The notes under the pieces are model-generated. The model did no database searches and had not been told where the DNA came from. It saw only the letters and a program-made list of their open reading frames with translations. A stretch of 64,000 nt of DNA from Planktothrix sp. PCC 11201 (GTDB taxonomy: Bacteria; Cyanobacteriota; Cyanobacteriia; Cyanobacteriales; Microcoleaceae), in assembly GCF_900009135.1 (NCBI RefSeq), contig NZ_LT797701.1, positions 857,974 to 921,973 on the forward strand, read 5' to 3'. Positions 18,949 through 27,511 of the stretch are shown here, in pieces. Numbering within the stretch: position 1 is the first letter of the stretch; each line of letters begins with the position of its first letter. Position numbers and translations under genes: made by a program.

Positions 18949-20226
18949 TTATGTTGCATACAAATAACCATCTTTTCTGTGAATAAGTGAACAATATTTG
19001 TGACTAATACCTTGTACAAGTGTTTCCTTCAAGGAAATATTGAAACTCCCCGTTGTCCGAACAGCAACTCGCCCAATATAAGTTCCAATTTTCTTGCCCG
19101 AGGTAACAATTGCTCTAACAATATCGCCTGTTTGAAAACCTTTAACAAATTTCAGCCTGGGAACATATCGAGATGGAAACCCAAACTTGTCAGTCCGGCA
19201 CATTTGACGAGTGCCATGTCCTGTTGCTTTAATTAACAAAGGTTTACGGGTTAGAACTTCCAAAGATTCAACCTGCCCAACACAAGCCGCATCTAACCAG
19301 TGGGTTTTAGGAAGATTTAAGCGGGTTCGATTAAACTTAGTTAAACCACCACTGCCAGTGGAAACAGGTAAACCAGTTTCTTTGAGTCGATTAAACAATG
19401 TCCATCGCGTTGAATTAACTGCTGTAGCATCTTGGAGTGGACGTTTAGCTTGAGAAAGAATCCGCTTCAAAACATCAGGTTTTTTAGCTAGAAATTGCTC
19501 AATATTTTTAGTCCCTTTCTTGATATTACACTTTTCACAAGCTAAACATAAATTGCTGACTCGGTTGGAACCTCCTTTGGCTTTAGGATGAATATGTTCT
19601 ACCTGAAGGCAAACATTTTCAATCCCACAATAAGCACATTTTCTCTCCCATTTATTCAGTAGATATTCCCGAACTTCATACCCAGCTAATTCCCCTTGTT
19701 GATATTCAACGCCTGAGATTTCAGGATTTTCAAGTTGTTGTAAGTCAAATCTTACTAACTCCTGATCAATACCTTTAATTGGTGCAAACTTCATCAGTTT
19801 CTTAACCCAAGTCCAGGTCGTTTCTACTCGATGTTGAAGACTAGGAGCTAACCATCCTTTATGTCGGGTGCGATTTAAAAACCTGGCCTGACGATAACGA
19901 GTATGACGATTCTTCCGAGAGCGACGTAGTGAGCGACGGGATTCCAAACTAGCTTTTATCCCTTGACCCCGATGGGTTAATTCCGCACCCCAGAGCAATT
20001 TATTACCTTGTACCAAGGCGATACCAGTAGTTTTAGAACCTGGATCTAATTTGATTTGAATAGGTTCAGGATTAGGATTTTCAACAGTTTTAGTAATAAT
20101 AATTGTGAAAGGATACTTCCTGTAAACCAATGCTCTACCTTGATTTAAAAGTTTCCTGGCTACCGATGGGTGGCAAGGACTTAAAGGTTGTTTGCTGGCA
20201 TCAATAGCTAGAACATAATTTGACAT
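18949..20226 (-). CDS. iscB: RNA-guided HNH/RuvC nuclease IscB
   Basis: IscB is the transposon-encoded ancestor of Cas9: it binds an upstream-encoded omega RNA and cuts DNA matching the guide. Domains in order: N-terminal PLMP domain (QPLSPCHPSVARKLL, about 13-28), RuvC-I with Asp61 in LDPGSKTTGIA, Arg-rich bridge helix (RRSLRRSRKNRH, about 97-108), RuvC-II Glu in GYEVRE (about 184-187), HNH with CxxC at 197-200 and His211 in VEHIHPKAKGGSN, and RuvC-III with Asp312 in THWLDAACVG. All expected catalytic residues are present, so it looks active. Length of 425 is normal. I chose ATG at 20224-20226, eight bases after AGGAG; an in-frame GTG three codons upstream falls inside that spacing. No tnpA neighbours it. 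Confidence 0.93.
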   Translation of the reverse strand: MSNYVLAIDASKQPLSPCHPSVARKLLNQGRALVYRKYPFTIIITKTVENPNPEPIQIKLDPGSKTTGIALVQGNKLLWGAELTHRGQGIKASLESRRSLRRSRKNRHTRYRQARFLNRTRHKGWLAPSLQHRVETTWTWVKKLMKFAPIKGIDQELVRFDLQQLENPEISGVEYQQGELAGYEVREYLLNKWERKCAYCGIENVCLQVEHIHPKAKGGSNRVSNLCLACEKCNIKKGTKNIEQFLAKKPDVLKRILSQAKRPLQDATAVNSTRWTLFNRLKETGLPVSTGSGGLTKFNRTRLNLPKTHWLDAACVGQVESLEVLTRKPLLIKATGHGTRQMCRTDKFGFPSRYVPRLKFVKGFQTGDIVRAIVTSGKKIGTYIGRVAVRTTGSFNISLKETLVQGISHKYCSLIHRKDGYLYAT

Positions 20227-20233
20227 TTCTATC

Positions 20234-20414
20234 ACTCCTATTGCTAGGGTAAAGTTAGCTTCGCCAAGGTTTTAAGAGCTTTTTAATCCAGTAACACTTC
20301 CTTAACCCGATAAAGATGTTTAATCACTAGAGACAGAGCCGGGGACTAGCTTCGCATCCACAGGGTGTCATGACTCAAAAAACGTAGTCAGTTAAGACTT
20401 AGGCTGGTAAACTA
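20234..20414 (-). ncRNA. Omega RNA of iscB (guide RNA scaffold)
   Basis: The non-coding stretch directly upstream of iscB matches a second locus at 21018-21200. Shared blocks include 38 identical bases at 20371-20408 and 37 identical bases ending near the iscB ribosome binding site. A predicted stem pairs TCTAGTGA with TTACTGGA; in the other copy both arms change but pairing is kept. The nonamer GCGAAGCTA occurs twice within the scaffold. Published IscB systems place the omega RNA in this position with the guide at its 5' end, which here would be at the higher coordinates, near or beyond the 20434-20460 hairpin. Exact transcript ends and guide cannot be set from one sequence. Confidence 0.8.
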
Positions 20415-20433
20415 TCGACTTCTTTAAAAGCCT

Positions 20434-20460
20434 CCACTGTACTTGTACTCAAGTCAGTGG
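20434..20460 (-). repeat. Left-end hairpin of the iscB element
   Basis: A stem with CCACTG and ACTTG arms, an AGTA loop and one bulged A, read on the minus strand. It is the partner of the right-end hairpin and marks the likely 5' side of the omega RNA region. Confidence 0.75.
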
Positions 20461-20964
20461 GGGTTGTTTACATCTCCACCTTAGAGCAACCCGTGAACCC
20501 AAAACACCGATATCTGAAGGTTTTAAGCCATCAATCCACCCCCAACAACCTCTACAAAAACACCGATCTGAAGCGAGATCGGTGCATTGGGGGTGTTATG
20601 GGTGTTATCTACCCCGCACCATAACAGATCGGGATTCCGCTTTGAGTGTACCCTTGTGCTAGTTCTCAAATTGTCACAAGAATCAAACTCTCTAACATTT
20701 TGATTAATCCGGTTAATATGCAATAAAAATTCTAACCAATAATTAAAAAATTTGCCGAATGTTGCCATAATAATAGATAAAATCGGCTCGGTATTGCCAG
20801 CATTTGATGAGAACATAAATTCATCTAGCGGTTAACTCCTGAATGGGTTGTCAAGCTGAATTAAAGTAGTATAATCATAGTATATTTTGAAAAAAATTGA
20901 TCCGCAATAGTCCAAGTCCTGCTTTTCAGGTAATTGGGTTATCTATTGTTTAATTCTGGTTTAA
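20461..20964. other. Non-coding spacer between two divergent omega RNA elements
   Basis: No convincing gene is seen. It holds a perfect hairpin CACCGATCT/AGATCGGTG at 20561-20584, nested inside a wider ACCCCCAA...TTGGGGGT pairing (about 20537-20595), and an imperfect direct repeat of AAAACACCGAT...CTGAAG at 20501 and 20556. A weak 97-codon frame on the minus strand at 20523-20816 crosses these hairpins and looks spurious. The guide-proximal ends of both omega RNA copies face this spacer. Confidence 0.5.
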
Positions 20965-21263
20965 CCCCGTCAGCACCCCGCACTGAAGTGACGGGGCTTC
21001 GTGCCTCTAACTTCAGTTAGTTGACCAGCCTAAGTCTTAACTGACTACGTTTTTTGAGTCAAGACACCCTGTTGGATGCGAAGCTAGTTCCTGGCTCTGT
21101 CGTTAGTAGTTAAACAGTTTTACGAGGGGTAAGACAGTGCTACTAGCCTAACAAGCTCTTAAAACCTTGGCGAAGCTAACTTTACCCTAGAAATAGGAGT
21201 TAGGAGGGCAACCATACCCTCCTCCCTGAAAGGGGAAATATAAAGCCGTCCTATCAAGGACGG
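20965..21263 (+). mobile_element. IscB-less miniature IS200/IS605-like element carrying an omega RNA
   Basis: The left part has a hairpin CCCCGTCA/TGACGGGG (20965-20972 with 20989-20996). The right part has CCGTCCT/AGGACGG with a four-base loop (21246-21263), preceded by a GGAGGG/CCCTCC hairpin (21203-21222). Both end hairpins finish in GACGGGG followed by C/T and TT. Between them is an omega RNA homologous to that of iscB, but homology stops at the AGGAGT ribosome binding site and no IscB codons follow. The hairpins differ in sequence from those of the 18899-20460 element, so it belongs to another transposon subfamily. It abuts the start of the downstream glycosyltransferase gene. Boundaries are approximate. 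Confidence 0.65.
21018..21200 (+). ncRNA. Stand-alone omega RNA, second copy
   Basis: Homologous to the iscB omega RNA at 20234-20414 but on the opposite strand, with 5' ends facing each other. Identity is near complete at both ends (21024-21061 and the last 47 bases with one mismatch). The middle diverges, while the predicted stem GTTAGTAG/CTACTAGC keeps all eight pairs through compensating changes. GCGAAGCTA is again present twice. Such conservation of pairing rather than sequence indicates selection on RNA structure. The sequence 5' of TAGTT differs fully from the first copy, as expected for a different guide or different element end. Expression is not shown by sequence. Confidence 0.75.
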
Positions 21264-21283
21264 GGTTTCTACCCATTTTTCTG

Positions 21284-22498
21284 ATGAATATTGTAATCAT
21301 CTCCTCTACGTTTCCCTATCCACCCAGTCGAGGCGGAACGGAGATTAGAACCTTTAACTTGCTCAAATATCTTCATTCTCGCCATCATGTTACTCTAATC
21401 ACCCAAAGACATTCGGGGGTTAGTGATCAGGATGTAGAGGAATTGCGTCAGTGGGTGAGTCAACTGGTGGTTTTTCCCCTCCCTCCCGAACCTCCGACTG
21501 GGGCCGTTGCTAAGGTGGGTCGCTTTATTAATTCCCTCGTCCAAAGTACCCCTCCCAATGTCCTTTATCGATATTCCCAAGAAATGCAAACTTGGATCGA
21601 TCAAGCCGTTGAACAGGGCAAAGTTGATGTAATTACTTGCGAACATAGTGTTAATGAAATTTATATTCGACCGTCCTATTTAAAGCAGGTTCATACCGTT
21701 GTTAATATTCATAGTTCTGTAGTAGGTTGGACTCGTAATCATTTAGAAATGGGGGCTTCTCCCCATCCCCAACGCGATCAGATTTATTTACAATTACTCT
21801 TAGAACGCTATGAAAAACGTTATGCGGCTAAATTTCATGATTTAGTCGTTACCACCGCAGATGATGAAAAACAATTCCGTCAATTTCAACCCCAGGGAGA
21901 AATTCATGTAGTTGCGAATGGGGTGGATTTAGAATTATTTCCCATGCGATCTTTTGATCCGAATAATCATAACTTAGTATTTGTGGGGGCAATGGACGCC
22001 TCCCATAATATCGACGCCGCCCGATTTTTCACCCTAGAGGTCTTACCCATCCTGCAAAATTCCTATCCCGATACCACCTTTACCATCATCGGAGCGCGAC
22101 CCGTACCGGAGGTTCTACAATTAGCGAACTATCCAGGTGTGATCGTCACCGGAGGAGTTCCCCAGGTCGTCGATTATTTACATCAGGGGACGGTCTGTGT
22201 CACCCCCCTGCGCAGTGGCTACGGAATCAAAAATAAAACCCTCGAAGCCATGGCCGCCGGGGTGCCGGTGGTGGCCAGCGATCGCGGTTTAGAAGGATTA
22301 GCCGTTGATGGGCCGAATGACCCCCATCGGGCTCTGCGGGCAAATACCGTGGCAGAATATGTAGAAACCATTAGCCGACTGTTTGAACATCCCCATCTGA
22401 GGGAACAATTGTCGCAAAATGGGAGATTATTAATTGAAACTGAATATACTTGGGAACGAGCCGGTGAGCTTTATGAACAAGTTTTGCTGCGTCGTTAG
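21284..22498 (+). CDS. GT4-type glycosyltransferase
   Basis: A 404-residue GT-B fold enzyme that would transfer an activated sugar to a polysaccharide, lipid or other acceptor at the cytoplasmic face of the membrane. The N-terminal half opens MNIVIISSTFPYPPSRGGTE with the Gly-Gly loop seen in family 4. The C-terminal half has NLVFVGAMDASHN, the TVCVTPLRSGYGIKNKTLEAMA donor-binding motif including the Glu of the EX7E-like site, and GVPVVASDRGLEGL. The donor sugar cannot be told. The start codon lies 20 bases past the IscB-less element, so its promoter may be inside or across that element. The gene 25 bases downstream runs in the same direction. Confidence 0.88.
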   Translation: MNIVIISSTFPYPPSRGGTEIRTFNLLKYLHSRHHVTLITQRHSGVSDQDVEELRQWVSQLVVFPLPPEPPTGAVAKVGRFINSLVQSTPPNVLYRYSQEMQTWIDQAVEQGKVDVITCEHSVNEIYIRPSYLKQVHTVVNIHSSVVGWTRNHLEMGASPHPQRDQIYLQLLLERYEKRYAAKFHDLVVTTADDEKQFRQFQPQGEIHVVANGVDLELFPMRSFDPNNHNLVFVGAMDASHNIDAARFFTLEVLPILQNSYPDTTFTIIGARPVPEVLQLANYPGVIVTGGVPQVVDYLHQGTVCVTPLRSGYGIKNKTLEAMAAGVPVVASDRGLEGLAVDGPNDPHRALRANTVAEYVETISRLFEHPHLREQLSQNGRLLIETEYTWERAGELYEQVLLRR

Positions 22499-22523
22499 CC
22501 TAATCCCATCCTAATCTGAATCC

Positions 22524-24182
22524 ATGATGAATCCTTTAGGGACAGGTCATCAACCCTCTCCTCGAAAAAAGAGTCAGCCCCGAAAACCTCAGCCTCAAAC
22601 GGCTAAAACCCCCGCCAAATCAGGCCAACAGCGTCGTCAAGCTCGACGTTCCCAAACGGCTGTTTTACCTGCGGGCAAAAAAACCGCCCCCCAACCTGCG
22701 AAATCTAAACCGTCTCAGCCTCTTAGCCGATTTTGGAAAAAATGGATCGCCGATGGGGTTGCCTTTACTTTACTATTCGGAGGAACCACCTTAATTGGTG
22801 GCTGTGCCTGGTTTAGTTATCAATTAATTGTGAATCCTGATATTGGAGTTTGGTTAAATCAATTGTTACCCAGTTGGACACAAATTCCTCTACAACGCCG
22901 AGACTCGATTGTTACCTTAGATGAAATTAATCAGGCTCTCAAAACTGAAGGATTTATGGTGGGAAAATCCCTAACTTTACCGACGGTTGATTCTATTTCA
23001 AAAACAGCGAATGAGCAAAAATCCACAGTCCCATTTAACTCTTTATTAGTCAATTCAAATGCTGCGGTTCAACAGTCAAATGATTTATTAATTCCTATTT
23101 TAAAAACCCGTGACTCTAGCGTTGCCCATCGCTGCGAAGGGACTTGTCAAGAAATTGTGCAGGTGCGGGTTTATGAAGCCGTTCAAACCCCCTATCAACG
23201 CCAGGGTAGCACTCAGTATTATCGGTTAATGCAGCAACTCGATACCCAGGGGCCAGCCGAATCCTTTGTGATTGCTTCCCTAATTGGAACCGAATCTAAT
23301 CAACAGGGTTCTAATAAGCCCTCACCCCTAACTCGACTCACACAATTTAAAGGAAAAGTTCCTCACGGGGGGGTCTGGTTTAATCTGAATAGTGAGCGAG
23401 TCGTGGGAGATAAAACCGTTCCCTATGGACAGATTCTTCATTATAATCCGAGTCGCCATTATTTAAGTATGATGTTGGAATGGAAAAGTGCCGCCGGACA
23501 ACAACCCATCTGGCAGGAAGTGACCGGAGGCAAAGATCCAGAATTATTAATTGAACAAACAATTGGTTTAGAACCTCAGTTTAGTATTTATCAAGTCCAA
23601 CCTTTGCAATTTATTCCTAACCCGATTCAATTGACCGCTATTTCTTTAGATGAAACCTTTTTAGATGATTATAATTATCGACAGGCTTTAAGATTAGCTC
23701 GTAGTGGGTTATGGTCGCCAGCATTGAATTTAATTAAACCGTTGAAAAAAAATATAGTCTCGGGAAATAGTCCTAATTTGAAATGGTCAACGGCTGTTCA
23801 AGCTCAGTTAGATTTAATTGAATTTCATGCTAAAATTACTAAGGCTCAAGCGGTTGCAGCCTGGGCAAGTCCGAGTCAACAAGTATTAGCCAGTTTGATT
23901 GATGGACGCTGGACTGAAGCCTTAGAAACCTTAAAAAATAGTCCAGGAAATCAACAGGAAATTGCTAATTTATTAAGATCAAATAGCGGACGGATTAAAA
24001 ATCGTCTGAACGCAGCGTTATTAGAAAATCCTGAACAATTGGAATTAAAAACCTGGGGAACTTTAATGATTGCGGCGGAAAATGGGAGAAATCGAGCGAT
24101 TAATTGGTTAGATGAACAACCCAAAACAGAGCAGAAAGACCGCCAAGAAATCCTAGAGTTATTATTAAAATCTATAGAATAA
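22524..24182 (+). CDS. Hypothetical membrane-anchored protein with basic Pro-rich N-terminus
   Basis: Not assigned to a known family. The first 75 residues are rich in Pro, Lys, Gln and Arg and look disordered and cytoplasmic. One transmembrane helix follows (about 76-102, with GGCAWFSYQLIV). The remaining 450 residues should be outside the membrane, containing a Ser/Thr-rich linker, a central beta-rich region (about 200-370) and a helical C-terminus (about 385-552) with a TPR-like look around WSPALNLIKPL and GRWTEALETLKN. Two ATG codons begin the frame. The spacing of 25 bases to the glycosyltransferase and 18 to the channel gene suggests a shared transcript. A cell-envelope role is a guess from topology. 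Confidence 0.75.
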   Translation: MMNPLGTGHQPSPRKKSQPRKPQPQTAKTPAKSGQQRRQARRSQTAVLPAGKKTAPQPAKSKPSQPLSRFWKKWIADGVAFTLLFGGTTLIGGCAWFSYQLIVNPDIGVWLNQLLPSWTQIPLQRRDSIVTLDEINQALKTEGFMVGKSLTLPTVDSISKTANEQKSTVPFNSLLVNSNAAVQQSNDLLIPILKTRDSSVAHRCEGTCQEIVQVRVYEAVQTPYQRQGSTQYYRLMQQLDTQGPAESFVIASLIGTESNQQGSNKPSPLTRLTQFKGKVPHGGVWFNLNSERVVGDKTVPYGQILHYNPSRHYLSMMLEWKSAAGQQPIWQEVTGGKDPELLIEQTIGLEPQFSIYQVQPLQFIPNPIQLTAISLDETFLDDYNYRQALRLARSGLWSPALNLIKPLKKNIVSGNSPNLKWSTAVQAQLDLIEFHAKITKAQAVAAWASPSQQVLASLIDGRWTEALETLKNSPGNQQEIANLLRSNSGRIKNRLNAALLENPEQLELKTWGTLMIAAENGRNRAINWLDEQPKTEQKDRQEILELLLKSIE

Positions 24183-24200
24183 ATTCTCTCTCCTCGGGTC

Positions 24201-25055
24201 ATGTCTTTTAACTTATTTTATAACCTATCTAAATTTATGGGAGAGCCAATTTCATCCCCATCTCAAGTCGGTTTTTGGGAAACCCAACGAAAGAAAATAG
24301 CGTTTTATTTAGAAGATATTAACACCCCCATCGGGAAAATGGTTAATTTAAGTTTAACCGGATTAATTTTAATTTCCTTAACAAGTTTTATCGCCCAAAC
24401 CTATCCTCTTTCTGATTTAGTTCATTCTCGGTTAGAATTGCTAGATTTTGTAATTTTAATTTGTTTTACAATTGAGTATTTAATTCGATTTTGGGCGGCT
24501 GATAATAAAAAAGAATTTATATTCAATCCTTTATCAATTATTGATTTATTTATTATTCTACAAGGTTATTTAAGATTTTTAAATATTAGTTATTTGAGGA
24601 TTTTTCGTTGGTTTAGAATCCTACGATTAATTAGATTTATTGATGTTAAAATCTCAATTTTCAGGATTAAAAGCGAAGATGGAGTCATTTTAGCTCGAAT
24701 TATTTTTACCCTATTAACTATTATTTTTATCTTTTCTGGCTTAATTTATCAAGTCGAACATCCCGTTAACCCAGAGGTTTTTAAAACCTTTTTAGACGCG
24801 GTTTATTTTTCCGTCGTTACCATGACCACCGTAGGGTTTGGGGATGTCACCCCGATATCAGATATGGGAAGATTTTTAACCATTTTAATGATATTAACTG
24901 GAATTGCTTTAATTCCTTGGCAATTAGGAGATTTAATTAAACAATTACTCAAAACAACTAATCAAATAGAAACTATTTGTTCCGGGTGTGGGTGGTCAAT
25001 TCATGACAAAGATGCCCACTTCTGTAAACGCTGTGGAACCCAATTAAACCCTTAA
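24201..25055 (+). CDS. Voltage-gated-type potassium channel with C-terminal zinc ribbon
   Basis: A six-helix ion channel subunit of 284 residues. Helices S1-S4 lie at about 45-150, with S4-like periodic arginines in YLRIFRWFRILRLIRFI. The pore loop has TMTTVGFGDVTP, whose TVGFGD is the potassium selectivity filter. S6 follows. The tail after about residue 255 is a short zinc ribbon, CxxC-x11-CxxC, in place of the RCK or cyclic-nucleotide domains common in prokaryotic channels. Four subunits would form the pore in the cytoplasmic or thylakoid membrane. It ends next to a palindromic repeat that separates it from the convergent GH31 gene. Confidence 0.88.
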   Translation: MSFNLFYNLSKFMGEPISSPSQVGFWETQRKKIAFYLEDINTPIGKMVNLSLTGLILISLTSFIAQTYPLSDLVHSRLELLDFVILICFTIEYLIRFWAADNKKEFIFNPLSIIDLFIILQGYLRFLNISYLRIFRWFRILRLIRFIDVKISIFRIKSEDGVILARIIFTLLTIIFIFSGLIYQVEHPVNPEVFKTFLDAVYFSVVTMTTVGFGDVTPISDMGRFLTILMILTGIALIPWQLGDLIKQLLKTTNQIETICSGCGWSIHDKDAHFCKRCGTQLNP

Positions 25056-25066
25056 TTTATATTACC

Positions 25067-25117
25067 CCCGTTGTTGCGCTTCAGCGCATCTTCTAAGGAC
25101 TAAAACCCAACAACGGG
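25067..25117. repeat. Palindromic dispersed repeat, likely bidirectional terminator
   Basis: Outer arms CCCGTTGTT...AACAACGGG and an inner GCGCTTCAGCGC hairpin sit between two convergent genes. The right arm encodes the last residues of the GH31 protein. Related copies lie at about 47066-47093 (reverse) and 53560-53603, each at a gene 3' end. Confidence 0.65.
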
Positions 25118-27460
25118 TTCATAACCAAACCTGAATATTTTCCCCCGACCATTATCTTGAAAACGCTGTTCTCCGACTCCCACAACATCAATAATAATCT
25201 CACGATCAGGAGGAATCCATTCTCCTTGACGGGGTTCAATTTCAATAATTAACTCCTGATTTTCTGGATATACTCGATATTTGATTGTTGAATAAACTCC
25301 CTGAATATATTCAAAAGAATCACCATCATCTTCATATAAAATTCCCTCTCCTGTCCCTGGAAAAACCTTAAAGGTCAAACAATCAATCGGTTTTTCATCC
25401 ACATATTGCATCACTGGTTGTAAGGGAATAATTGACCCGGCTTTCACATAAAGGGGCATCCGTTCTAAAGGAGCCTCTGCTAAAATATATTGTGATCCAG
25501 CATAGGGTTTTCCCGTCCACCAATCATACCAAATTCCTGTGGGTAAATACACCGCCCGAGACTCAATTCCTGGGCGATAAATGGGAGCCGCTAAAATTGC
25601 CGAACCTAATAAAACTTGATCGGATAAAGTATAGGTTTTGCTATCATTTGGATAGTGATAAAATAGGGGACGAATAATTGGCGCACCCGTTTGTGTCGCT
25701 TCCCAAAATAAGGTATAAAGATAGGGTAAAAGACGATAGCGTAATTCTAAATACTCCCGACAAATGCGTTCAACCCGTTCTCCAAATGCCCAGGGTTCAT
25801 GTTGGGAAGTTGACAAAGCAGAATGACCTCGCATCAAGGGATATAAGATTCCCAATTGCATCCAACGGGCGAATAATTCCGGTGTAGCATTGCCCCCAAA
25901 ACCCCCAATATCAGAACCTACAAATCCTACCCCAGATAACCCCATATTACATAACATCGGTAGAGACATTTCTAAATGTTCCCAAATCGAATGGTTATCC
26001 CCCATCCACACCGATGACCAGCGTTGAATCCCCGCATATCCTGACCGAGTTAAGACAAAAGATCGCTGTTTCGGTCGCAATTTTAACAACCCTTGGGCAC
26101 TAGATTTTGCCATCATTAACCCATATAAATTATGGGCTTCCGCGTGGGTTGTTTGTTCTTCTATTGGCCCCTGTAAACTCTCTAAAGGAAAGGTAATTTT
26201 AGTTCCCTTATCCCCCAAGGGACGGTCATCAATAGCGGGTTCATTCATATCATTCCAAATGCCCGCCACGCCCATATCCATTAGGGTTTGATGGCATTTT
26301 CCCCACCATTGTTGCACCTGGGGATTTAAAAAATCGGGAAACACCGCTTTATCCGGCCAAACATAACCATGAAACAGTTCTCCGTTAGGTTTTCTAATAA
26401 AATAATTCTGTTTTAATCCTTGATCAAAAATAGTATAATTGGCTTCGGGTTCATATTTAACTCCTGGGTCAATAATTGTCACGGTTTTAAAGCCATTTTT
26501 AGATAGATTTTGAATCAAATTCTCTGGATTTGGAAACCGTTTTTCACTCCAGGTAAAAACTCGATATCCCTGCATATAATCAATATCTAAATGAATTACA
26601 TCACAGGGAAGTTTGCGGGTTCTAAATTGTTTTGTTAGTTCTTGAACAACGGTTTCTGATTCATAACTCCAGCGACATTGATGATAGCCTAATGCCCAAC
26701 GGGGAGGTAAGGGCATTCGTCCGGTTAGTTGGGTATAGGTATTTAGAATTTGCTCCGGTTTAGGGCCATAAATAATATAATAATCTAATTCTGGGGCGTG
26801 GGTTTCCATCTGCAAAATCCCAGGTTTTTTCACTCCAATATCGAAGCGACTCCAGTGGGTACTATTTAAAAAAATGCCATAACTTAATTCCGGTCGTAAG
26901 GATATAAAGACAGGAATGGCTTGATACATGGCATCAGTTAAGGCATCATACTTGCGACAATTCTCCGTCCAATTGGTTTTGATTTCTCCCGTTTTATCTA
27001 AAAATCCCGTGCGTTCTCCAAAGCCATAAAAATGTTCTTCCGGTTCAATTTTTTTCTCAACTGCTGTTAACCCTGGTTGCCATCTAAACCCTAATTCTGC
27101 ATCGGTGGCAAAGGGTTGATTTTGTAGATCATAACATTGAATTCGGCAAGGGTGATGTTGCACGGATATTCTGATTTTTTCAGTAATAATTTCTGTGGTT
27201 TCTTCGGTTTGTTGGGTTTTAAAGCGAGTGGGTTGCCATTCACTATCATCTAAGTTAACCGCCCAAGATCGACGGGGAAGAAAATTACCAGAAGTAGAAT
27301 AGCGAATTCTAATTAAATTATCAGCTAATATACTAATTTTAACATGGACATTGCCGCAGTTAAAGAGAAGATGGCGATCGCCTATTTCTACACTTTGCAC
27401 CGCTTCAATTGTTGACAAATTAGGGTGTAAAGATTGTAATTGTCCGAAATATTGGGGCAT
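25100..27460 (-). CDS. Glycoside hydrolase family 31 alpha-glucosidase
   Basis: A retaining exo-alpha-glycosidase releasing glucose (or a related sugar) from alpha-linked oligosaccharides. The 786-residue length and layout fit GH31: an N-terminal beta-sandwich (about 1-250), a TIM barrel with the nucleophile Asp in GIWNDMNEPA, a second conserved segment SDIGGFGGN carrying the acid/base region, and C-terminal beta domains with APIYRPG and LPTGIWYDWWTGKPY. No signal peptide is seen, so it is probably cytoplasmic and may act on glycogen-derived or imported maltosides. The stop codon lies within a palindromic dispersed repeat that supplies the last few codons (PVVGF). The SDR gene lies 51 bases upstream in the same direction. 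Confidence 0.93.
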   Translation of the reverse strand: MPQYFGQLQSLHPNLSTIEAVQSVEIGDRHLLFNCGNVHVKISILADNLIRIRYSTSGNFLPRRSWAVNLDDSEWQPTRFKTQQTEETTEIITEKIRISVQHHPCRIQCYDLQNQPFATDAELGFRWQPGLTAVEKKIEPEEHFYGFGERTGFLDKTGEIKTNWTENCRKYDALTDAMYQAIPVFISLRPELSYGIFLNSTHWSRFDIGVKKPGILQMETHAPELDYYIIYGPKPEQILNTYTQLTGRMPLPPRWALGYHQCRWSYESETVVQELTKQFRTRKLPCDVIHLDIDYMQGYRVFTWSEKRFPNPENLIQNLSKNGFKTVTIIDPGVKYEPEANYTIFDQGLKQNYFIRKPNGELFHGYVWPDKAVFPDFLNPQVQQWWGKCHQTLMDMGVAGIWNDMNEPAIDDRPLGDKGTKITFPLESLQGPIEEQTTHAEAHNLYGLMMAKSSAQGLLKLRPKQRSFVLTRSGYAGIQRWSSVWMGDNHSIWEHLEMSLPMLCNMGLSGVGFVGSDIGGFGGNATPELFARWMQLGILYPLMRGHSALSTSQHEPWAFGERVERICREYLELRYRLLPYLYTLFWEATQTGAPIIRPLFYHYPNDSKTYTLSDQVLLGSAILAAPIYRPGIESRAVYLPTGIWYDWWTGKPYAGSQYILAEAPLERMPLYVKAGSIIPLQPVMQYVDEKPIDCLTFKVFPGTGEGILYEDDGDSFEYIQGVYSTIKYRVYPENQELIIEIEPRQGEWIPPDREIIIDVVGVGEQRFQDNGRGKIFRFGYEPVVGF

Positions 27461-27511
27461 ATAAATAGGATTTTTATTTTAACTCTATATTATCATATCC
27501 AATCCAACTAT

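Larger units (their letters stand above)
18899..20460 (-). mobile_element. IscB-encoding IS200/IS605-like transposon (no tnpA)
   Basis: The element is bounded by two 27-base imperfect hairpins in the same orientation, at 20434-20460 (left end relative to iscB) and 18899-18925 (right end). They differ at four positions, two of which form a compensating pair (T-A to C-G), and both keep one bulged base. Same-orientation terminal hairpins are a hallmark of IS200/IS605-type single-strand transposons. Between them lie the omega RNA and iscB. No TnpA transposase gene is present here, so movement would need TnpA in trans. Exact cleavage sites outside the hairpins cannot be fixed from one copy. Confidence 0.75.

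Noticed and set aside
18949..20226. Annotation as TnpB or generic HNH homing endonuclease
   Set aside because: The PLMP motif, bridge helix and HNH inserted between RuvC-II and RuvC-III are specific to IscB.
20523..20816. 97-codon frame on the minus strand
   Set aside because: It crosses two hairpins, has no recognisable domain or ribosome binding site, and its end is encoded by palindromic sequence; likely chance.
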